A stretch of DNA of 64,000 nucleotides from Nitrospira sp. (GTDB taxonomy: Bacteria; Nitrospirota; Nitrospiria; Nitrospirales; Nitrospiraceae): the NCBI GenBank assembly GCA_016788885.1, contig JAEURX010000052.1, positions 124,001-188,000 of the forward strand. Reading direction: 5' to 3'. The notes below the pieces were generated by a model. The model searched no databases. It worked only from the letters and a program-made list of their open reading frames with translations, and was not told the origin of the DNA. The translations under genes and the position numbers were made by a program. Of the stretch, positions 1 through 9,373 are shown in pieces (the stretch's first letter is position 1; each line of letters starts with the position of its first letter).

Positions 1-1920
1 CGCCACGGACCAGGCCTGCGCGATGCACCCACGTGCCCGGTGCGGAAGTTCCCCGTCGAAGATTTCCGACACCTGCCCCAGGCAGCCCTCTTCAAGATGC
101 TGGGACAATCCCTGGAGAAACTGTCGTGCTTCACGCCGAACCTCAGGACTGTCCCCATAGGTCTTCACCCAGGCCGTCACGAAGGGGCCAAGCAGGAACG
201 GCCACACGGTTCCTTGGTGATACGCGGCGTCCCGTTCGGCCACGCCGCCTTCGTACGATGCGAAAAAGCGAATATCTTCCGGCGCCAGCGTCCGCAGCCC
301 GACCGGCGTGAGAAGTCGCTCCTTGAGCAATTGGAGAATCTGTTTGGCCTGCACATCGGTCACCAACTGATCATCCAGCGCCAAGGCAAAGATCTGGTTG
401 GGGCGCAGGGAGGCATCGTCGCCGGTCAGCCCGTCCACGACATCGAACAAATACCCTCCGGTTCGGTACCAAAACCGCTCTCGGAATGATGCGGTCGCAC
501 GGGCGCGATGCTCTCGACACTGCGCCGCATAGGCCGGCTCGCCGAATTGCTCTGCCAAGCCTGCGGCAACCGCCAAGGCCCGCACCCAGAGTGCTTGAAC
601 CTCGACCGGTTTGCCGTGGCGCGGCGTGACGACCCAATCGCCGATCTTGACGTCCATCCAGGTTAGCTGCACTCCTTCGACGCCACCGGTGATCAGGCCA
701 TCGTCATCCATACGGATTCCGAACCGCGTGCCTTGACGATAGCCGTCAAGAATCTGCTTGATCGCCGGCCAGGCAATCCGCTGCACACCGGCAAGATCAC
801 GGCTGTACTGCAGGTAGCGATCGACCGTGTGAATGAACCACAAGGATGCATCGATCGTGTTGTACTCCGGCTGTTCGCCGATATCAGGGAACCGATTGGG
901 CACCATCCCTTGCGACACGTACGAGGCAAACGCCTCGATCACCTGCCGTGCCACGTCATATCGACCGGTGACCAGACAGAGCCCAGGTAACGCCACGAAC
1001 GTATCGCGGCCCCAATCGGCAAACCAGGGATACCCGGCGATCACTGTCTGCCTGGCTCCCCGCTGAACCAGGTAGGCATTCGACGCCACCCACAGGCGGC
1101 GTGTCAGTTCGTCCTCGGTCGGCGCAGAACTCACCAATCCGGCGCGGCGACGGCGCTCCGTCTCCACCAGCTGCGTCACACTGAGGGTCGGCATAGTCTC
1201 CGTCGTACACACCAGTTCAGCCGTCGTACCCGGTGTGAGCGTGAACAGGCACTCGCCCGGTGACCACCAATCTTCGACATGATCGAGCCCACGCTCCTGC
1301 TCCACCCTGTAATGAATATGACGGTACCAATCAGGCTGGTGATGGTACTGGCCGTTGTGCAGAGCCCGCACCGCAGGCAAGCCCTCATAGGGATGCCAAA
1401 CCACCTGCCCCTCCGTGACCGTCGCCTCGTTTCGCAATGTGGCATTTTCCAAATGCGTCGCATGAAAATCCCGTCCGGTGAGCATCGGTCGCACGCGCAG
1501 CACTACGGGCAGTGAGATGTCATCAAGCAATCGCCAGCGAAGGATCACCAGATCACGTCCATGCGGACAGACTAGCTCCCGCTCCAATCGAATGCCACGA
1601 CAGGCAAACTGCCAGGTCGGCCAGGGCGCGTCGGAAAACTGTTCGCAATAGTGATAGCCCTCGGGATGAACGGCTCCGGCATAGAGGTTCGTCGAAAGCG
1701 GATACGTCTCCCCGCCGACCTCGATGGATTCCTCCAGATGATTGACCAACGTCACCCGATCGACCGGCGGATGCCTGGCCACGAGTAGCAACGCATGGTA
1801 CCGGCGGGTGTTGGCACCGGCGACCGTCCCCGACGCATACCCGCCGCGGCCGTTCGATTCCAGCCACTCCAGACTCAACGCCCGCTCAAGATCCCGGCAC
1901 CCTCTCGCGTCAATCGTCAT
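1..1920 (-). CDS. Glycogen debranching enzyme-type amylo-alpha-1,6-glucosidase (3' end cut by window edge)
   Basis: The frame is open from an ATG at 1920 to the left edge (640 codons), and the C-terminus lies outside the window. The first 50 residues carry the GDE N-terminal signature (SLEWLESNGRGGYASGTV, then NTRRYHALLVA). Near residue 300 is the (alpha/alpha)6-barrel motif FADWGRDTFVALPG, and the visible end, GCIAQAWSVA, is typical of the last part of the family. Such enzymes hydrolyse alpha-1,6 branch points of glycogen or limit dextrins in the cytoplasm. The upstream glucosidase gene ends only 14 bp away on the same strand, so the two are probably co-transcribed for mobilising glycogen or a related storage glucan. 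Probably only a few tens of residues are missing. The family is clear; the exact substrate is inferred. Confidence 0.9.
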   Translation of the reverse strand, partial: MTIDARGCRDLERALSLEWLESNGRGGYASGTVAGANTRRYHALLLVARHPPVDRVTLVNHLEESIEVGGETYPLSTNLYAGAVHPEGYHYCEQFSDAPWPTWQFACRGIRLERELVCPHGRDLVILRWRLLDDISLPVVLRVRPMLTGRDFHATHLENATLRNEATVTEGQVVWHPYEGLPAVRALHNGQYHHQPDWYRHIHYRVEQERGLDHVEDWWSPGECLFTLTPGTTAELVCTTETMPTLSVTQLVETERRRRAGLVSSAPTEDELTRRLWVASNAYLVQRGARQTVIAGYPWFADWGRDTFVALPGLCLVTGRYDVARQVIEAFASYVSQGMVPNRFPDIGEQPEYNTIDASLWFIHTVDRYLQYSRDLAGVQRIAWPAIKQILDGYRQGTRFGIRMDDDGLITGGVEGVQLTWMDVKIGDWVVTPRHGKPVEVQALWVRALAVAAGLAEQFGEPAYAAQCREHRARATASFRERFWYRTGGYLFDVVDGLTGDDASLRPNQIFALALDDQLVTDVQAKQILQLLKERLLTPVGLRTLAPEDIRFFASYEGGVAERDAAYHQGTVWPFLLGPFVTAWVKTYGDSPEVRREARQFLQGLSQHLEEGCLGQVSEIFDGELPHRARGCIAQAWSVA

Positions 1921-1934
1921 GACATTACTCCGAA

Positions 1935-4610
1935 TTATGTCCCTGACTGCTGAATCAATTTGGCAACCAGGCCGGTCCAGCCGGTCTGGTGACTGGCGCC
2001 GATTCCGGCCCCGTTGTCGCCATGGAAATATTCGTAGAACTGAACAAGATCACGCCAATGCGGATCCTGTTGGAACTTGTCCGTACCACCGTACACAGGA
2101 CGTCGGCCATCCGTCCCGCGCAGAAACGTATGCGTGAGACGACGGGACAACTCCGCCGCAACATCGGCGAGATGACGGCGCTGCCCGGAACCGGTCGGAT
2201 ACTCGACGGTAAACGAATCGCCGAAATAGTAATGAAACTTCTGGAGCGATTCGATGAGCAGATAATTCACGGGAAACCAGACCGGTCCCCGCCAATTGGA
2301 GTTGCCGCCAAAGAGGCCGGTTGTGGATTCCGCCGGCTGATACTCCACGCTATGCGTCGTGCCCATCATCGACAGGATGTAAGGGTGTTCCTGGTGATAG
2401 CGGGACAAGGCCCTTACCCCATACGGAGACAAAAACTCGCGCTCATCCAGCAAATATCGCAACACCTTCGGCAGTCGCTGGCGATTGACCAACGACAGGA
2501 ACCGGCGCACCTCTCCGTTCTGCGACTGGGTTTCAATGTGAAGGCTAAAATCCGGTCGATTTTCAATGAACCACTGCATGCGATGCTTAAAGCGCGGCAA
2601 CCGGTCGATGAGCTCCGAGTCCAACGTTTCGACCGCAAACAACGGAATCAGGCCGACCATCGAGCGGACCTTCATGGGAAACGTCCTGCCGTCAGGCAGA
2701 TGCAGCACGTCGTAAAAAAATCCGTCTTCCCGGTTCCAGAGTTCGATCTTCGCGTTGCCGATGTTGTTCATAGCCCGGCAGATGTATACGAAATGCTCGA
2801 AGAACTTACTGGCCACATCTTCATAGGCCCGATCATCACGCGCCAACTCCAGGGCGATGGACAGCATGTTCAGACAATACATGCCCATCCAACTCGTGGC
2901 GTCCGATTGTTCGATCTGCCCGCCGGTGGGGAGCGGTTTACTTCGGTCGAACACCCCGATGTTGTCTAATCCCAGGAACCCGCCCTGAAAGATGTTTTTC
3001 CCGTCGGCATCCTTCCGATTGACCCACCACGTGAAATTCAGCAGCAGTTTGTGGAACACCCGCTCCAGAAAGACTCGATCTCCCACCCCTTTCCGTTTCT
3101 TCTCGATCTTGTAGACCCGCCAGGCGGCCCACGCGTGCACGGGAGGATTCACGTCGCCCAAGGCCCACTCATAGGCGGGGATTTGCCCGTTCGGGTGCAT
3201 ATACCATTCACGGAGCATCAAGACGAGCTGGTCCTTGGCGAAGCGGGAATCGACCAGCGCGATCGGCAGACAGTGAAACGCCAGATCCCAGGCGGCATAC
3301 CAGGGATACTCCCATTTGTCCGGCATGGAGATGACATCGGCGTTGTAGAGGTGCGTCCAGTCGGCGTTCCTCCCACGCAGCCGCTCAACGGGTGGTTCAG
3401 GGCCTGCCGGATCCCCCTTCAACCAACGATCGACTTCATAGTGATAAAACTGCTTACTCCACAGGAGGCCGGCAAAGGCTTGCCGCTGAACCAACCTCGC
3501 GTCGTCGGACACATTCGGTGGTGCCAGGGGCGCATAGAACGCATCGGCCTCCCGGAGCCGCGACGTAAAGACCGCATCAAACGCTGCGGGGTCGAGCGCA
3601 CCTTCGGCTGAACCATTCGTGAAGCGCAGTCGGAGGCTCACCGGCTGGCCAGGCTGGGTGGAAAGGACATAGTGCGCCGCGGCTTTGGAGCCGACCTGCT
3701 CCGGATTGACGGCAGCCTGCTCTCCCTGCACGACGTAGTCGTGAAAACTGTCTTTCACATACCGCGCGCCGTCCTCGTCGCCATACAGACGCCGCGTATT
3801 GGTCTCATTTTCGGTGAACAGGAGATCGGGAGCCCCCTCGCACAGCAGTTGCCGCCGGCCGTAGTAGTCGTGATCGAACTCCACCACGCTGACCCCAGGC
3901 ATGGAGTTCCCCTTGCGCATCCGCGGGCGGCGCACATCGAGCCCCCACGACCAGGTGTTCCGAAACCAGATCGTCGGCAACACCGTCAGCGTCGCAGGCA
4001 GCGGGCCCCGGTTGATGACCTGAACCCGCACCAACAAATCCTCCGGTGAGGCCTTCGCATACTCCACGAACACATCGAAGTAGCGGTCACCGTCGAACAC
4101 GCCCGTATCCAGCAGCTCGAACTCCGGATCGCTCCGGGTTCGGCGGCGGTTCTCTTCGACAAGCTGCGTGTAGGGAAACGCGGCCTGCGGGTACTTGTAC
4201 AGAAACTTCATGTAGGAATGCGTGGGGGTCGAGTCGAGGTAGAAATAGTACTCCTTGAGATCCTCTCCGTGGTTCCCTTCGTGGCCGGTGAGACCGAACA
4301 TCCGTTCTTTGAGAATCGGATCGCGCCCGTTCCAAAGCGCCAGTGCAAAACACACGAACTGGTGGCGATCGCAGATCCCCGCCAGGCCGTCCTCGTTCCA
4401 CCGATAGGCTTTCGAGCGGGCGTGATCGTGGGGAAGTGACTCCCAGGCCGTCCCATCGGGGCTATAGTCCTCCCGCACCGTCCCCCAGGCCCGTTCGCTC
4501 AAGTAGGGCCCCCACCGCTTCCAATGCTTGCGGCGCAGATCATCCTCATCAAGGCGCTGCTGCTCCGCCGAGGGATGGCGTGCAGCCTCCCCCCCTGCCG
4601 ATGTCGACAT
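1935..4610 (-). CDS. GH63-like glucosidase (MGH1-type glycoside hydrolase)
   Basis: A protein of 891 aa. I chose the ATG at 4610 (MSTSAGG) because the longer frame would need a TTG at 4652 with no ribosome-binding site, while GGGAG lies about 10 bases before the ATG. The N-terminal half ([19 protein letters not shown]) and the long domain with [14 protein letters not shown] and [17 protein letters not shown] match bacterial glucosidases related to GH63 and mannosylglycerate hydrolase. No signal peptide is visible, so it is cytoplasmic. Known relatives cleave alpha-glucosidic bonds in oligosaccharides or compatible solutes such as glucosyl- or mannosylglycerate. The debranching-enzyme gene starts 14 bp downstream, which suggests one operon. 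The family is secure and the substrate is unknown. Confidence 0.85.
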   Translation of the reverse strand: MSTSAGGEAARHPSAEQQRLDEDDLRRKHWKRWGPYLSERAWGTVREDYSPDGTAWESLPHDHARSKAYRWNEDGLAGICDRHQFVCFALALWNGRDPILKERMFGLTGHEGNHGEDLKEYYFYLDSTPTHSYMKFLYKYPQAAFPYTQLVEENRRRTRSDPEFELLDTGVFDGDRYFDVFVEYAKASPEDLLVRVQVINRGPLPATLTVLPTIWFRNTWSWGLDVRRPRMRKGNSMPGVSVVEFDHDYYGRRQLLCEGAPDLLFTENETNTRRLYGDEDGARYVKDSFHDYVVQGEQAAVNPEQVGSKAAAHYVLSTQPGQPVSLRLRFTNGSAEGALDPAAFDAVFTSRLREADAFYAPLAPPNVSDDARLVQRQAFAGLLWSKQFYHYEVDRWLKGDPAGPEPPVERLRGRNADWTHLYNADVISMPDKWEYPWYAAWDLAFHCLPIALVDSRFAKDQLVLMLREWYMHPNGQIPAYEWALGDVNPPVHAWAAWRVYKIEKKRKGVGDRVFLERVFHKLLLNFTWWVNRKDADGKNIFQGGFLGLDNIGVFDRSKPLPTGGQIEQSDATSWMGMYCLNMLSIALELARDDRAYEDVASKFFEHFVYICRAMNNIGNAKIELWNREDGFFYDVLHLPDGRTFPMKVRSMVGLIPLFAVETLDSELIDRLPRFKHRMQWFIENRPDFSLHIETQSQNGEVRRFLSLVNRQRLPKVLRYLLDEREFLSPYGVRALSRYHQEHPYILSMMGTTHSVEYQPAESTTGLFGGNSNWRGPVWFPVNYLLIESLQKFHYYFGDSFTVEYPTGSGQRRHLADVAAELSRRLTHTFLRGTDGRRPVYGGTDKFQQDPHWRDLVQFYEYFHGDNGAGIGASHQTGWTGLVAKLIQQSGT

Positions 4611-4872
4611 ACGACGCAGACTCCCGTCCCAAGACCGCAATGGGCCCAACAAAGGGAGCCAGCATGCACTCGGCGTCGAAAAGATTCAACTACCGTTCGG
4701 ACCGAGGACTTTCTCCTGCTCGGAAGCAGAACGAACGGGGGTTGGCAGACGAGAACAGACGGGAGACTGGGGAAAGGGGACGACAGATTGTTGTGAATTT
4801 GAGACTAACCGGAACGAGTGAACCGACTGCGCAAAGAGGAGGTCGGCGCGGCTCACCCGGGAGGGAGAGGCC

Positions 4873-5058
4873 TTAACTCCAAATCACGCCTTCTTGGTTC
4901 ATGAGATAGTCGATGACCTCGATGCTATCTCGCAGCTGGAGTTGCGCCTGCTCGGACATGGGTAACACCGCCCCAAGCAGCTTGCCGGATTCCACTTCCG
5001 CGAGGTTGGGAATCCCGTCGGTACTGCGCTTTTCTAGATCGAATCGAAAGCTGGCCAC
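4873..5058 (-). CDS. Small hypothetical protein, 61 aa
   Basis: Starts at a GTG at 5058 that has GGAGGT 5 bases before it, one of the clearest ribosome-binding sites in the area. A frame running further upstream exists, but its extra residues look like untranslated sequence. The protein begins VASFRFDLEKRSTDGIP and ends with an acidic helix-like tail (DSIEVIDYLMNQEGVIWS). It has no signal peptide, membrane segment or cysteine. I recognise no family. It lies downstream of the beta-helix gene on the same strand, 154 bp away. It is judged real from its start signals only. Confidence 0.5.
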   Translation of the reverse strand: MASFRFDLEKRSTDGIPNLAEVESGKLLGAVLPMSEQAQLQLRDSIEVIDYLMNQEGVIWS

Positions 5059-5212
5059 GTCGTACCTCCAATCCCTTGTCGGTCGTAGTACAGCAATTCT
5101 TGAGCCACACCTGGGCCGCGTACTGTCGCTGCTCACCTTGAAGCATAGCACACGGGCTTGCCCGCCCGAGGAGGCCGGCTGACGGCTGAATTTATGCTGT
5201 GTTGATCGAGGT

Positions 5213-6238
5213 TTAGTGGGATTCGGTGAGCGGAGGAAGGGCACCAAGATAGGGGAAGTCACCGATTCGCAGCAGTGAGGTATCCGCTCGCAGTCTGAAA
5301 TCGTCTCGGGCAGTGTCAACGAAGCGTGGATCCACCGTCAAATCAGAATCGGGCTTCAATTCGGGGGCCGGCTGGTTGGGGTTGCCGGAGCGTAAATAGT
5401 TGGAGCCGGAATTCTGCATGGCATTATAGGACAACAACACTCGGCTGGAGCCGCCTACGACGAATCCGTAGGAATTCAAGCTGATGATGTTCCCGGATGC
5501 CTCGTTTTGGGAAGTTCCAAGAAACGCGGCCCCTCCGCCGTTTTTCACAAACGTATTCCCGACCAAGACGGCTCGGGATTGATCATTGACGATCACTGCC
5601 TCGAACAGGCTCCGCGTGATGACATTTCGTTCCAACCGCACGGTGGACTTGCCCGCGACACTGACCCCATGATCATTGTCATGGACGAAATTTCCTCGCA
5701 TGACAGCTTGTGAGTTCGCAAACTGAACCCCCGTGGTTTCGCTGCCCCCGATGTCGCAATCTTCGATCCGCACATCCTCGACCTGCTGCGTGAACAACAT
5801 CCCTTTCACACGCGCATGATGGAAGTGAATGCCGCGACCGTTAAACATGCCCATCGCATGCCCGCCATGTTCATTGACGGTGATGCCGGAAATCTCAATG
5901 TTCGTGGCCCCATAGGGCCACTTGCCGATGTGGAACACTCCTACCCGTTCACGCCCCAGGATCGTGACTTGGTCCATGCCGGCCCCGATCAGCCTCACGT
6001 TTTCTTTGCTGTGAATCGTGACATCTTCGGCGTAGGCGCCGGGTCGGATCAGAATGGTGTCTCCCTTCTTCGCCGCATCAACCGCCTCCTGAATGGACCG
6101 GTACTGCCCGGATCCGTCCAGGGCCACCACCAGAGGCGCACGTTCCGCAGTCGCAGGGTCTTCCGCCTGCGCACCAGCCACTCCAGCAGTCACGACAGCG
6201 AGGCCTAGGAACACACTTCGAATGAGAGCGTACAGCAT
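5213..6238 (-). CDS. Secreted right-handed parallel beta-helix protein
   Basis: A protein of 341 aa. Residues 1-25 form a Sec signal peptide (hydrophobic core FLGLAVVTAGVAG, cleavage after AQA). Mature residues begin with the DUF1565/pectate-lyase-like opening DGSGQYRSIQEAVDAAKKGD and IRPGAYAEDVTIHSKENVRLIG. Short beta-helix coils follow to about residue 300 (GISVTVNEHGG-like turns, VRIEDCDIGG, VRLERNVIT, AVLVGNTFVKNGG). Proteins of this fold bind or cleave polysaccharides, or act as periplasmic scaffolds (NosD-like). I see no clear catalytic residues, so no enzyme activity is claimed. It is divergently transcribed from coaE, with only 84 bp between the two start codons. Confidence 0.75.
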   Translation of the reverse strand: MLYALIRSVFLGLAVVTAGVAGAQAEDPATAERAPLVVALDGSGQYRSIQEAVDAAKKGDTILIRPGAYAEDVTIHSKENVRLIGAGMDQVTILGRERVGVFHIGKWPYGATNIEISGITVNEHGGHAMGMFNGRGIHFHHARVKGMLFTQQVEDVRIEDCDIGGSETTGVQFANSQAVMRGNFVHDNDHGVSVAGKSTVRLERNVITRSLFEAVIVNDQSRAVLVGNTFVKNGGGAAFLGTSQNEASGNIISLNSYGFVVGGSSRVLLSYNAMQNSGSNYLRSGNPNQPAPELKPDSDLTVDPRFVDTARDDFRLRADTSLLRIGDFPYLGALPPLTESH

Positions 6239-6322
6239 ATGGATGGCTATACCGCCGGGACCAGCGAGAAGTCAATCGAGCCTCGTTGCGGGGGCAGCCA
6301 CCCCGTGCTATCTTCACGCCCC

Positions 6323-6925
6323 ATGATTTTGGTAGGCCTGACCGGCGGAGTAGCGACCGGCAAAAGCACGGTCGCACACATGTTTGCGCGTTGCGGAGCA
6401 ATCGTTATCGATGCCGATGCCTTGGCCCATCAGGTCGTCGAGCCGGGCAAACCGGCCTGGCGCGAGATCGTCAGGACGTTCGGCCCCTCTGTGTTGAACC
6501 CGGATCGGACGCTGAACCGGCAAGCGCTGGGCGCGCTGGTCTTCCGGCACCCCACACAACTGCGGCGCCTGGAACGGATCATTCATCCTCGCGTGGCACG
6601 AGAGCAGGCCAGACGAACTCGGGAAGCCGCTCGCCTGAAGCCAAAATCTGTCGTCATCTACGATGTCCCACTCTTGTTCGAAGCGGGAATCGACGCGCGT
6701 GTGGACATAATCGTCGTGGTCACCGCCGATCGCGCCAGCCAGATCGCTCGCCTGAAGCGCCGCAACGGATTCACGCGCGCCGAAGCCATCCGACGTATCC
6801 GCAATCAATTCCCCCTGAGGCGGAAAGCTGCCGCCGCCGACTACCTCCTCGACGGCACCACCCCACGCCCGCGCCTGTTCACCGCCGTGAAGCACCTCTA
6901 TGCTGAACTCCTCGCCCTTGCCTGA
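6323..6925 (+). CDS. coaE: Dephospho-CoA kinase
   Basis: A protein of 200 aa, the usual length for CoaE, which phosphorylates the 3'-hydroxyl of dephospho-CoA in the last step of coenzyme A synthesis. The P-loop GLTGGVATGKST sits at residues 5-16 directly after the ATG at 6323, followed by IDADALAHQVVEPG (the DAD substrate motif) and YDVPLLFEAG near residue 115. A longer in-frame extension to 6239 would run into the divergent beta-helix gene's start and adds no family sequence, so it was rejected. trxB follows 43 bp downstream on the same strand. Confidence 0.95.
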   Translation: MILVGLTGGVATGKSTVAHMFARCGAIVIDADALAHQVVEPGKPAWREIVRTFGPSVLNPDRTLNRQALGALVFRHPTQLRRLERIIHPRVAREQARRTREAARLKPKSVVIYDVPLLFEAGIDARVDIIVVVTADRASQIARLKRRNGFTRAEAIRRIRNQFPLRRKAAAADYLLDGTTPRPRLFTAVKHLYAELLALA

Positions 6926-6968
6926 CCCCAGCTTTTCCCTCGCCGCTTCGGTATGTTAGCATCCGCTC

Positions 6969-7895
6969 ATGCGCAACCTTGTCATCATCGGCTCCGGGCC
7001 GGCTGGTCTCACCGCCGCCATCTATGCGGCGCGTGCCAACCTGTCGCCGCTTCTGATCGAAGGCTGGCAATCCGGAGGACAACTGACCACCACGACCGAA
7101 GTAGAAAACTATCCCGGCTTTTCTAAGGGCATCATGGGACCGGAACTCATGAAGGAGATGCGTGGACAAGCCGAACGGTTCGGGACGGAATTCCTCACCG
7201 GCGACGTCTCGGCGATGAATCTCACCGATCGACCATTCCGGTTGACGATCGATGGAGAGCAGACGGTGGAAACCGCAGCCTTGATTCTGGCCACCGGCGC
7301 CTCGGCCATTCAGCTTGGGCTCCCGAATGAGCAACGCCTGACCGGGCACGGAGTCTCGACCTGCGCCACCTGCGACGGCTACTTTTTCCGCGGGCAGGAC
7401 CTGGTGGTCGTCGGCGGCGGCGATAGCGCGGTGGAAGAGGCCACCTTCCTGACAAAATTCGCGCGCACCGTCACCGTCGTGCACCGCCGAGACAAGCTGC
7501 GGGCCTCCAAAATCATGCAAGACCGCGCCATGAAGAATGAAAAGATTTCATTCGCGTGGAATTCTGTCGTTGAAGACATTCTCGGAAAGGATGTGGTCAC
7601 CGGGGTCCGACTCAAGAATATCGTCACCGGTGCCTCCACAGAACTCACTTGTGCCGGCGTCTTCGTCGCCATCGGCCACCGACCCAATACGGATCTGCTG
7701 AAGGGGCAAGTGGCGATGGATGAGAAGGGCTACGTCCTCACCTCGCAGGGAACCGCCACCAGCGTCGCCGGCCTATTCGCCGCCGGCGACGTCCAGGACT
7801 CGAAATATCGCCAGGCCATTACTGCAGCCGGCTCAGGATGCATGGCCGCCATCGACGCCGAACGGTTTCTGGAATCGGTGCTTCATCAACTCTAG
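6969..7895 (+). CDS. trxB: Thioredoxin reductase
   Basis: A protein of 308 aa. It has an N-terminal FAD-binding Rossmann motif (IIGSGPAGLTAAIYAARA, residues 6-23), the redox-active CATC followed by DGYFF near residue 135, an NADPH-binding GGGDSAVEEA around residue 155, and a C-terminal FAD motif GLFAAGDVQDSKYRQ. This is the standard low-molecular-weight bacterial TrxB that passes electrons from NADPH to thioredoxin in the cytoplasm. It follows coaE with a short gap. No thioredoxin gene lies nearby. Confidence 0.96.
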   Translation: MRNLVIIGSGPAGLTAAIYAARANLSPLLIEGWQSGGQLTTTTEVENYPGFSKGIMGPELMKEMRGQAERFGTEFLTGDVSAMNLTDRPFRLTIDGEQTVETAALILATGASAIQLGLPNEQRLTGHGVSTCATCDGYFFRGQDLVVVGGGDSAVEEATFLTKFARTVTVVHRRDKLRASKIMQDRAMKNEKISFAWNSVVEDILGKDVVTGVRLKNIVTGASTELTCAGVFVAIGHRPNTDLLKGQVAMDEKGYVLTSQGTATSVAGLFAAGDVQDSKYRQAITAAGSGCMAAIDAERFLESVLHQL

Positions 7896-7905
7896 GTCTC
7901 CCACC

Positions 7906-8013
7906 GGATGCTCACAATGGTTGTCCAACGAGGCCGAAGACGAAACAAAACCGGAGGCGTACCCTTGCGGTATGTTGAGGATTTTGGTGAGTCGAGAACG
8001 AAGTTAGCAGCCC
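7906..8013. repeat. Dispersed palindromic repeat, copy 1 (right end lost)
   Basis: Begins GGATGCTCACAATGG and is almost identical to copy 2 over the ~75-bp core, from the GAGGCCG block through GGCGTACCCTTGCGGTA to GAGTCGAGAACGAAGTT. The GTACC...GGTA core can form a hairpin. The last ~15 bp of copy 2 (TTTTCAGCATCC end) is missing here, so this copy has decayed at its right terminus. It lies directly after the trxB stop codon. Confidence 0.7.
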
Positions 8014-8063
8014 TTGATGCCGAAGGGTTTTCAAGACCACTTACTATGAATGTAACTTCCCAA

Positions 8064-8183
8064 GGATGCTCAAAATGAGCCTCCAACGAGGCCGCAGACG
8101 AAACAAAACCGGAGGCGTACCCTTGCGGTACGTTGAGGATTTTGGTGAGTCGAGAACGAAGTTGGGGGCCATTTTCAGCATCC
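8064..8183. repeat. Dispersed palindromic repeat, copy 2 (full length, 120 bp)
   Basis: The most intact copy. It is bounded by terminal inverted repeats: GGATGCTCAAAATG at 8064-8077 and CATTTTCAGCATCC at 8170-8183, complementary except at one central position. Inside is the core GGCGTACCCTTGCGGTACGTTGAGG with a GTACC/GGTAC hairpin. It has no coding capacity. It ends 11 bp before the thiI start codon, so it is probably transcribed in the thiI leader. The structure resembles a MITE or REP-type element. Confidence 0.75.
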
Positions 8184-8194
8184 TGTAACCACTT

Positions 8195-9373
8195 ATGCAT
8201 TGCACCATCGTCCACTACCACGAACTCGCCCTCAAAGGCCGCAACCGCGACTTCTTCGAGCAACGGCTCGTCCGCAATCTCCGGCTGGCATTGAAAGATC
8301 TGAAGATTCGACGGATCGAATCGCTGCAGGGGCGCATCCGGGTCACGATTCCCGACTCGGCCTCGCCTGCGCTGGTGATTGAACGTGTCCGACGAACCTG
8401 CGGCGTGTCGAACGTCCTCCTCACCGAGTCGGTGCCGCTGGATCTCCGCACACCGGATCTCACGCTGCTCAAGCAGGTTGCAGAACGGCAACTGGCCGAA
8501 CACACCTTCCAGTCATTCCGGGTGACCGCCAAACGCGCGGACAAACGCCTTCCATTGACGTCGATGGATGTCGAACGCGAAGTCGGCGGGTATCTGTTCG
8601 ATGTCACCGGAAAATCCGTCAAACTGAAACAGCCCGACCTGACGCTCTATATCGAGCTGCTCACGAATGAGGCGCACGTCGCGGCGAGGAAGGTTCAAGG
8701 ACCCGGCGGCATGCCCGTGGGAACGAGCGGAAAGGTCGCCTGCTTGATTTCAGGTGGGATCGATTCCCCTGTCGCCGCCTATCGCATGATGAAACGCGGG
8801 TGCAAGGCGGTGTTCGTCCATTTCTCGGGCCGCCCGCTGGTCAGTCGCGCCTCGGAGGAAAAGGTCCAGGAACTCGTTCAGTTGCTGACCACCTATCAAT
8901 ACGAATCCCGACTTCACATCATTCCGTTCGGTGAGATTCAACGGGAGATTGTCGCCAACGCTCCGGCCCCCTTTCGCGTGGTCTTGTACCGGCGGATCAT
9001 GGTCCGGATTGCGCAGGAACTCGCACGCCGTGAACGATGCTGGGCGCTGGTCACCGGGGATAGTCTCGGCCAGGTCGCGTCGCAGACACCCGAGAATCTG
9101 TCAGTGATCGAGGACGCGGCCGAACTTCCAGTGCTCCGTCCGCTGATTGGCATGGATAAGATTGAAATTACCGAACAGGCGCAACAGATCGGGAGCTTCG
9201 CCACCTCGATCGAGCCGGATCAAGATTGCTGCAAACTCTTTGTTCCGCTCCATCCCAGCACGAAAACCAGACTGGATGACATTCTCCGCGTCGAACGGAG
9301 CCTCGAGATCAGTGCGTTCGTGAAACAGGGCGTGGAAAAGGCCGAACTCTCCACGTTCATCTTTCCTTCGTAA
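8195..9373 (+). CDS. thiI: tRNA 4-thiouridine synthase ThiI (no rhodanese domain)
   Basis: A protein of 392 aa. It has an N-terminal ferredoxin-like/THUMP region (residues 1-165, opening VHYHELALKGRNRDFFEQRL) and a PP-loop adenylation domain with the signature CLISGGIDSPVAAYRMMKRG near residue 180. ThiI activates U8 of tRNA with ATP and inserts sulfur from a cysteine-desulfurase persulfide. The protein ends after the PP-loop domain. The C-terminal rhodanese domain of the E. coli enzyme is absent, as in many bacteria, so a separate sulfur carrier is implied. Its last 17 bp overlap the convergent SRPBCC gene. Confidence 0.93.
   Translation: MHCTIVHYHELALKGRNRDFFEQRLVRNLRLALKDLKIRRIESLQGRIRVTIPDSASPALVIERVRRTCGVSNVLLTESVPLDLRTPDLTLLKQVAERQLAEHTFQSFRVTAKRADKRLPLTSMDVEREVGGYLFDVTGKSVKLKQPDLTLYIELLTNEAHVAARKVQGPGGMPVGTSGKVACLISGGIDSPVAAYRMMKRGCKAVFVHFSGRPLVSRASEEKVQELVQLLTTYQYESRLHIIPFGEIQREIVANAPAPFRVVLYRRIMVRIAQELARRERCWALVTGDSLGQVASQTPENLSVIEDAAELPVLRPLIGMDKIEITEQAQQIGSFATSIEPDQDCCKLFVPLHPSTKTRLDDILRVERSLEISAFVKQGVEKAELSTFIFPS

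Noticed and set aside
1989-2969. 326-aa open frame on the plus strand
   Set aside because: Lies wholly inside the GH63-like glucosidase gene on the other strand; its translation has no family features.
7906-8183. CRISPR array
   Set aside because: The two repeat units are ~110-120 bp, unevenly spaced and not separated by spacers of constant size; no cas genes.
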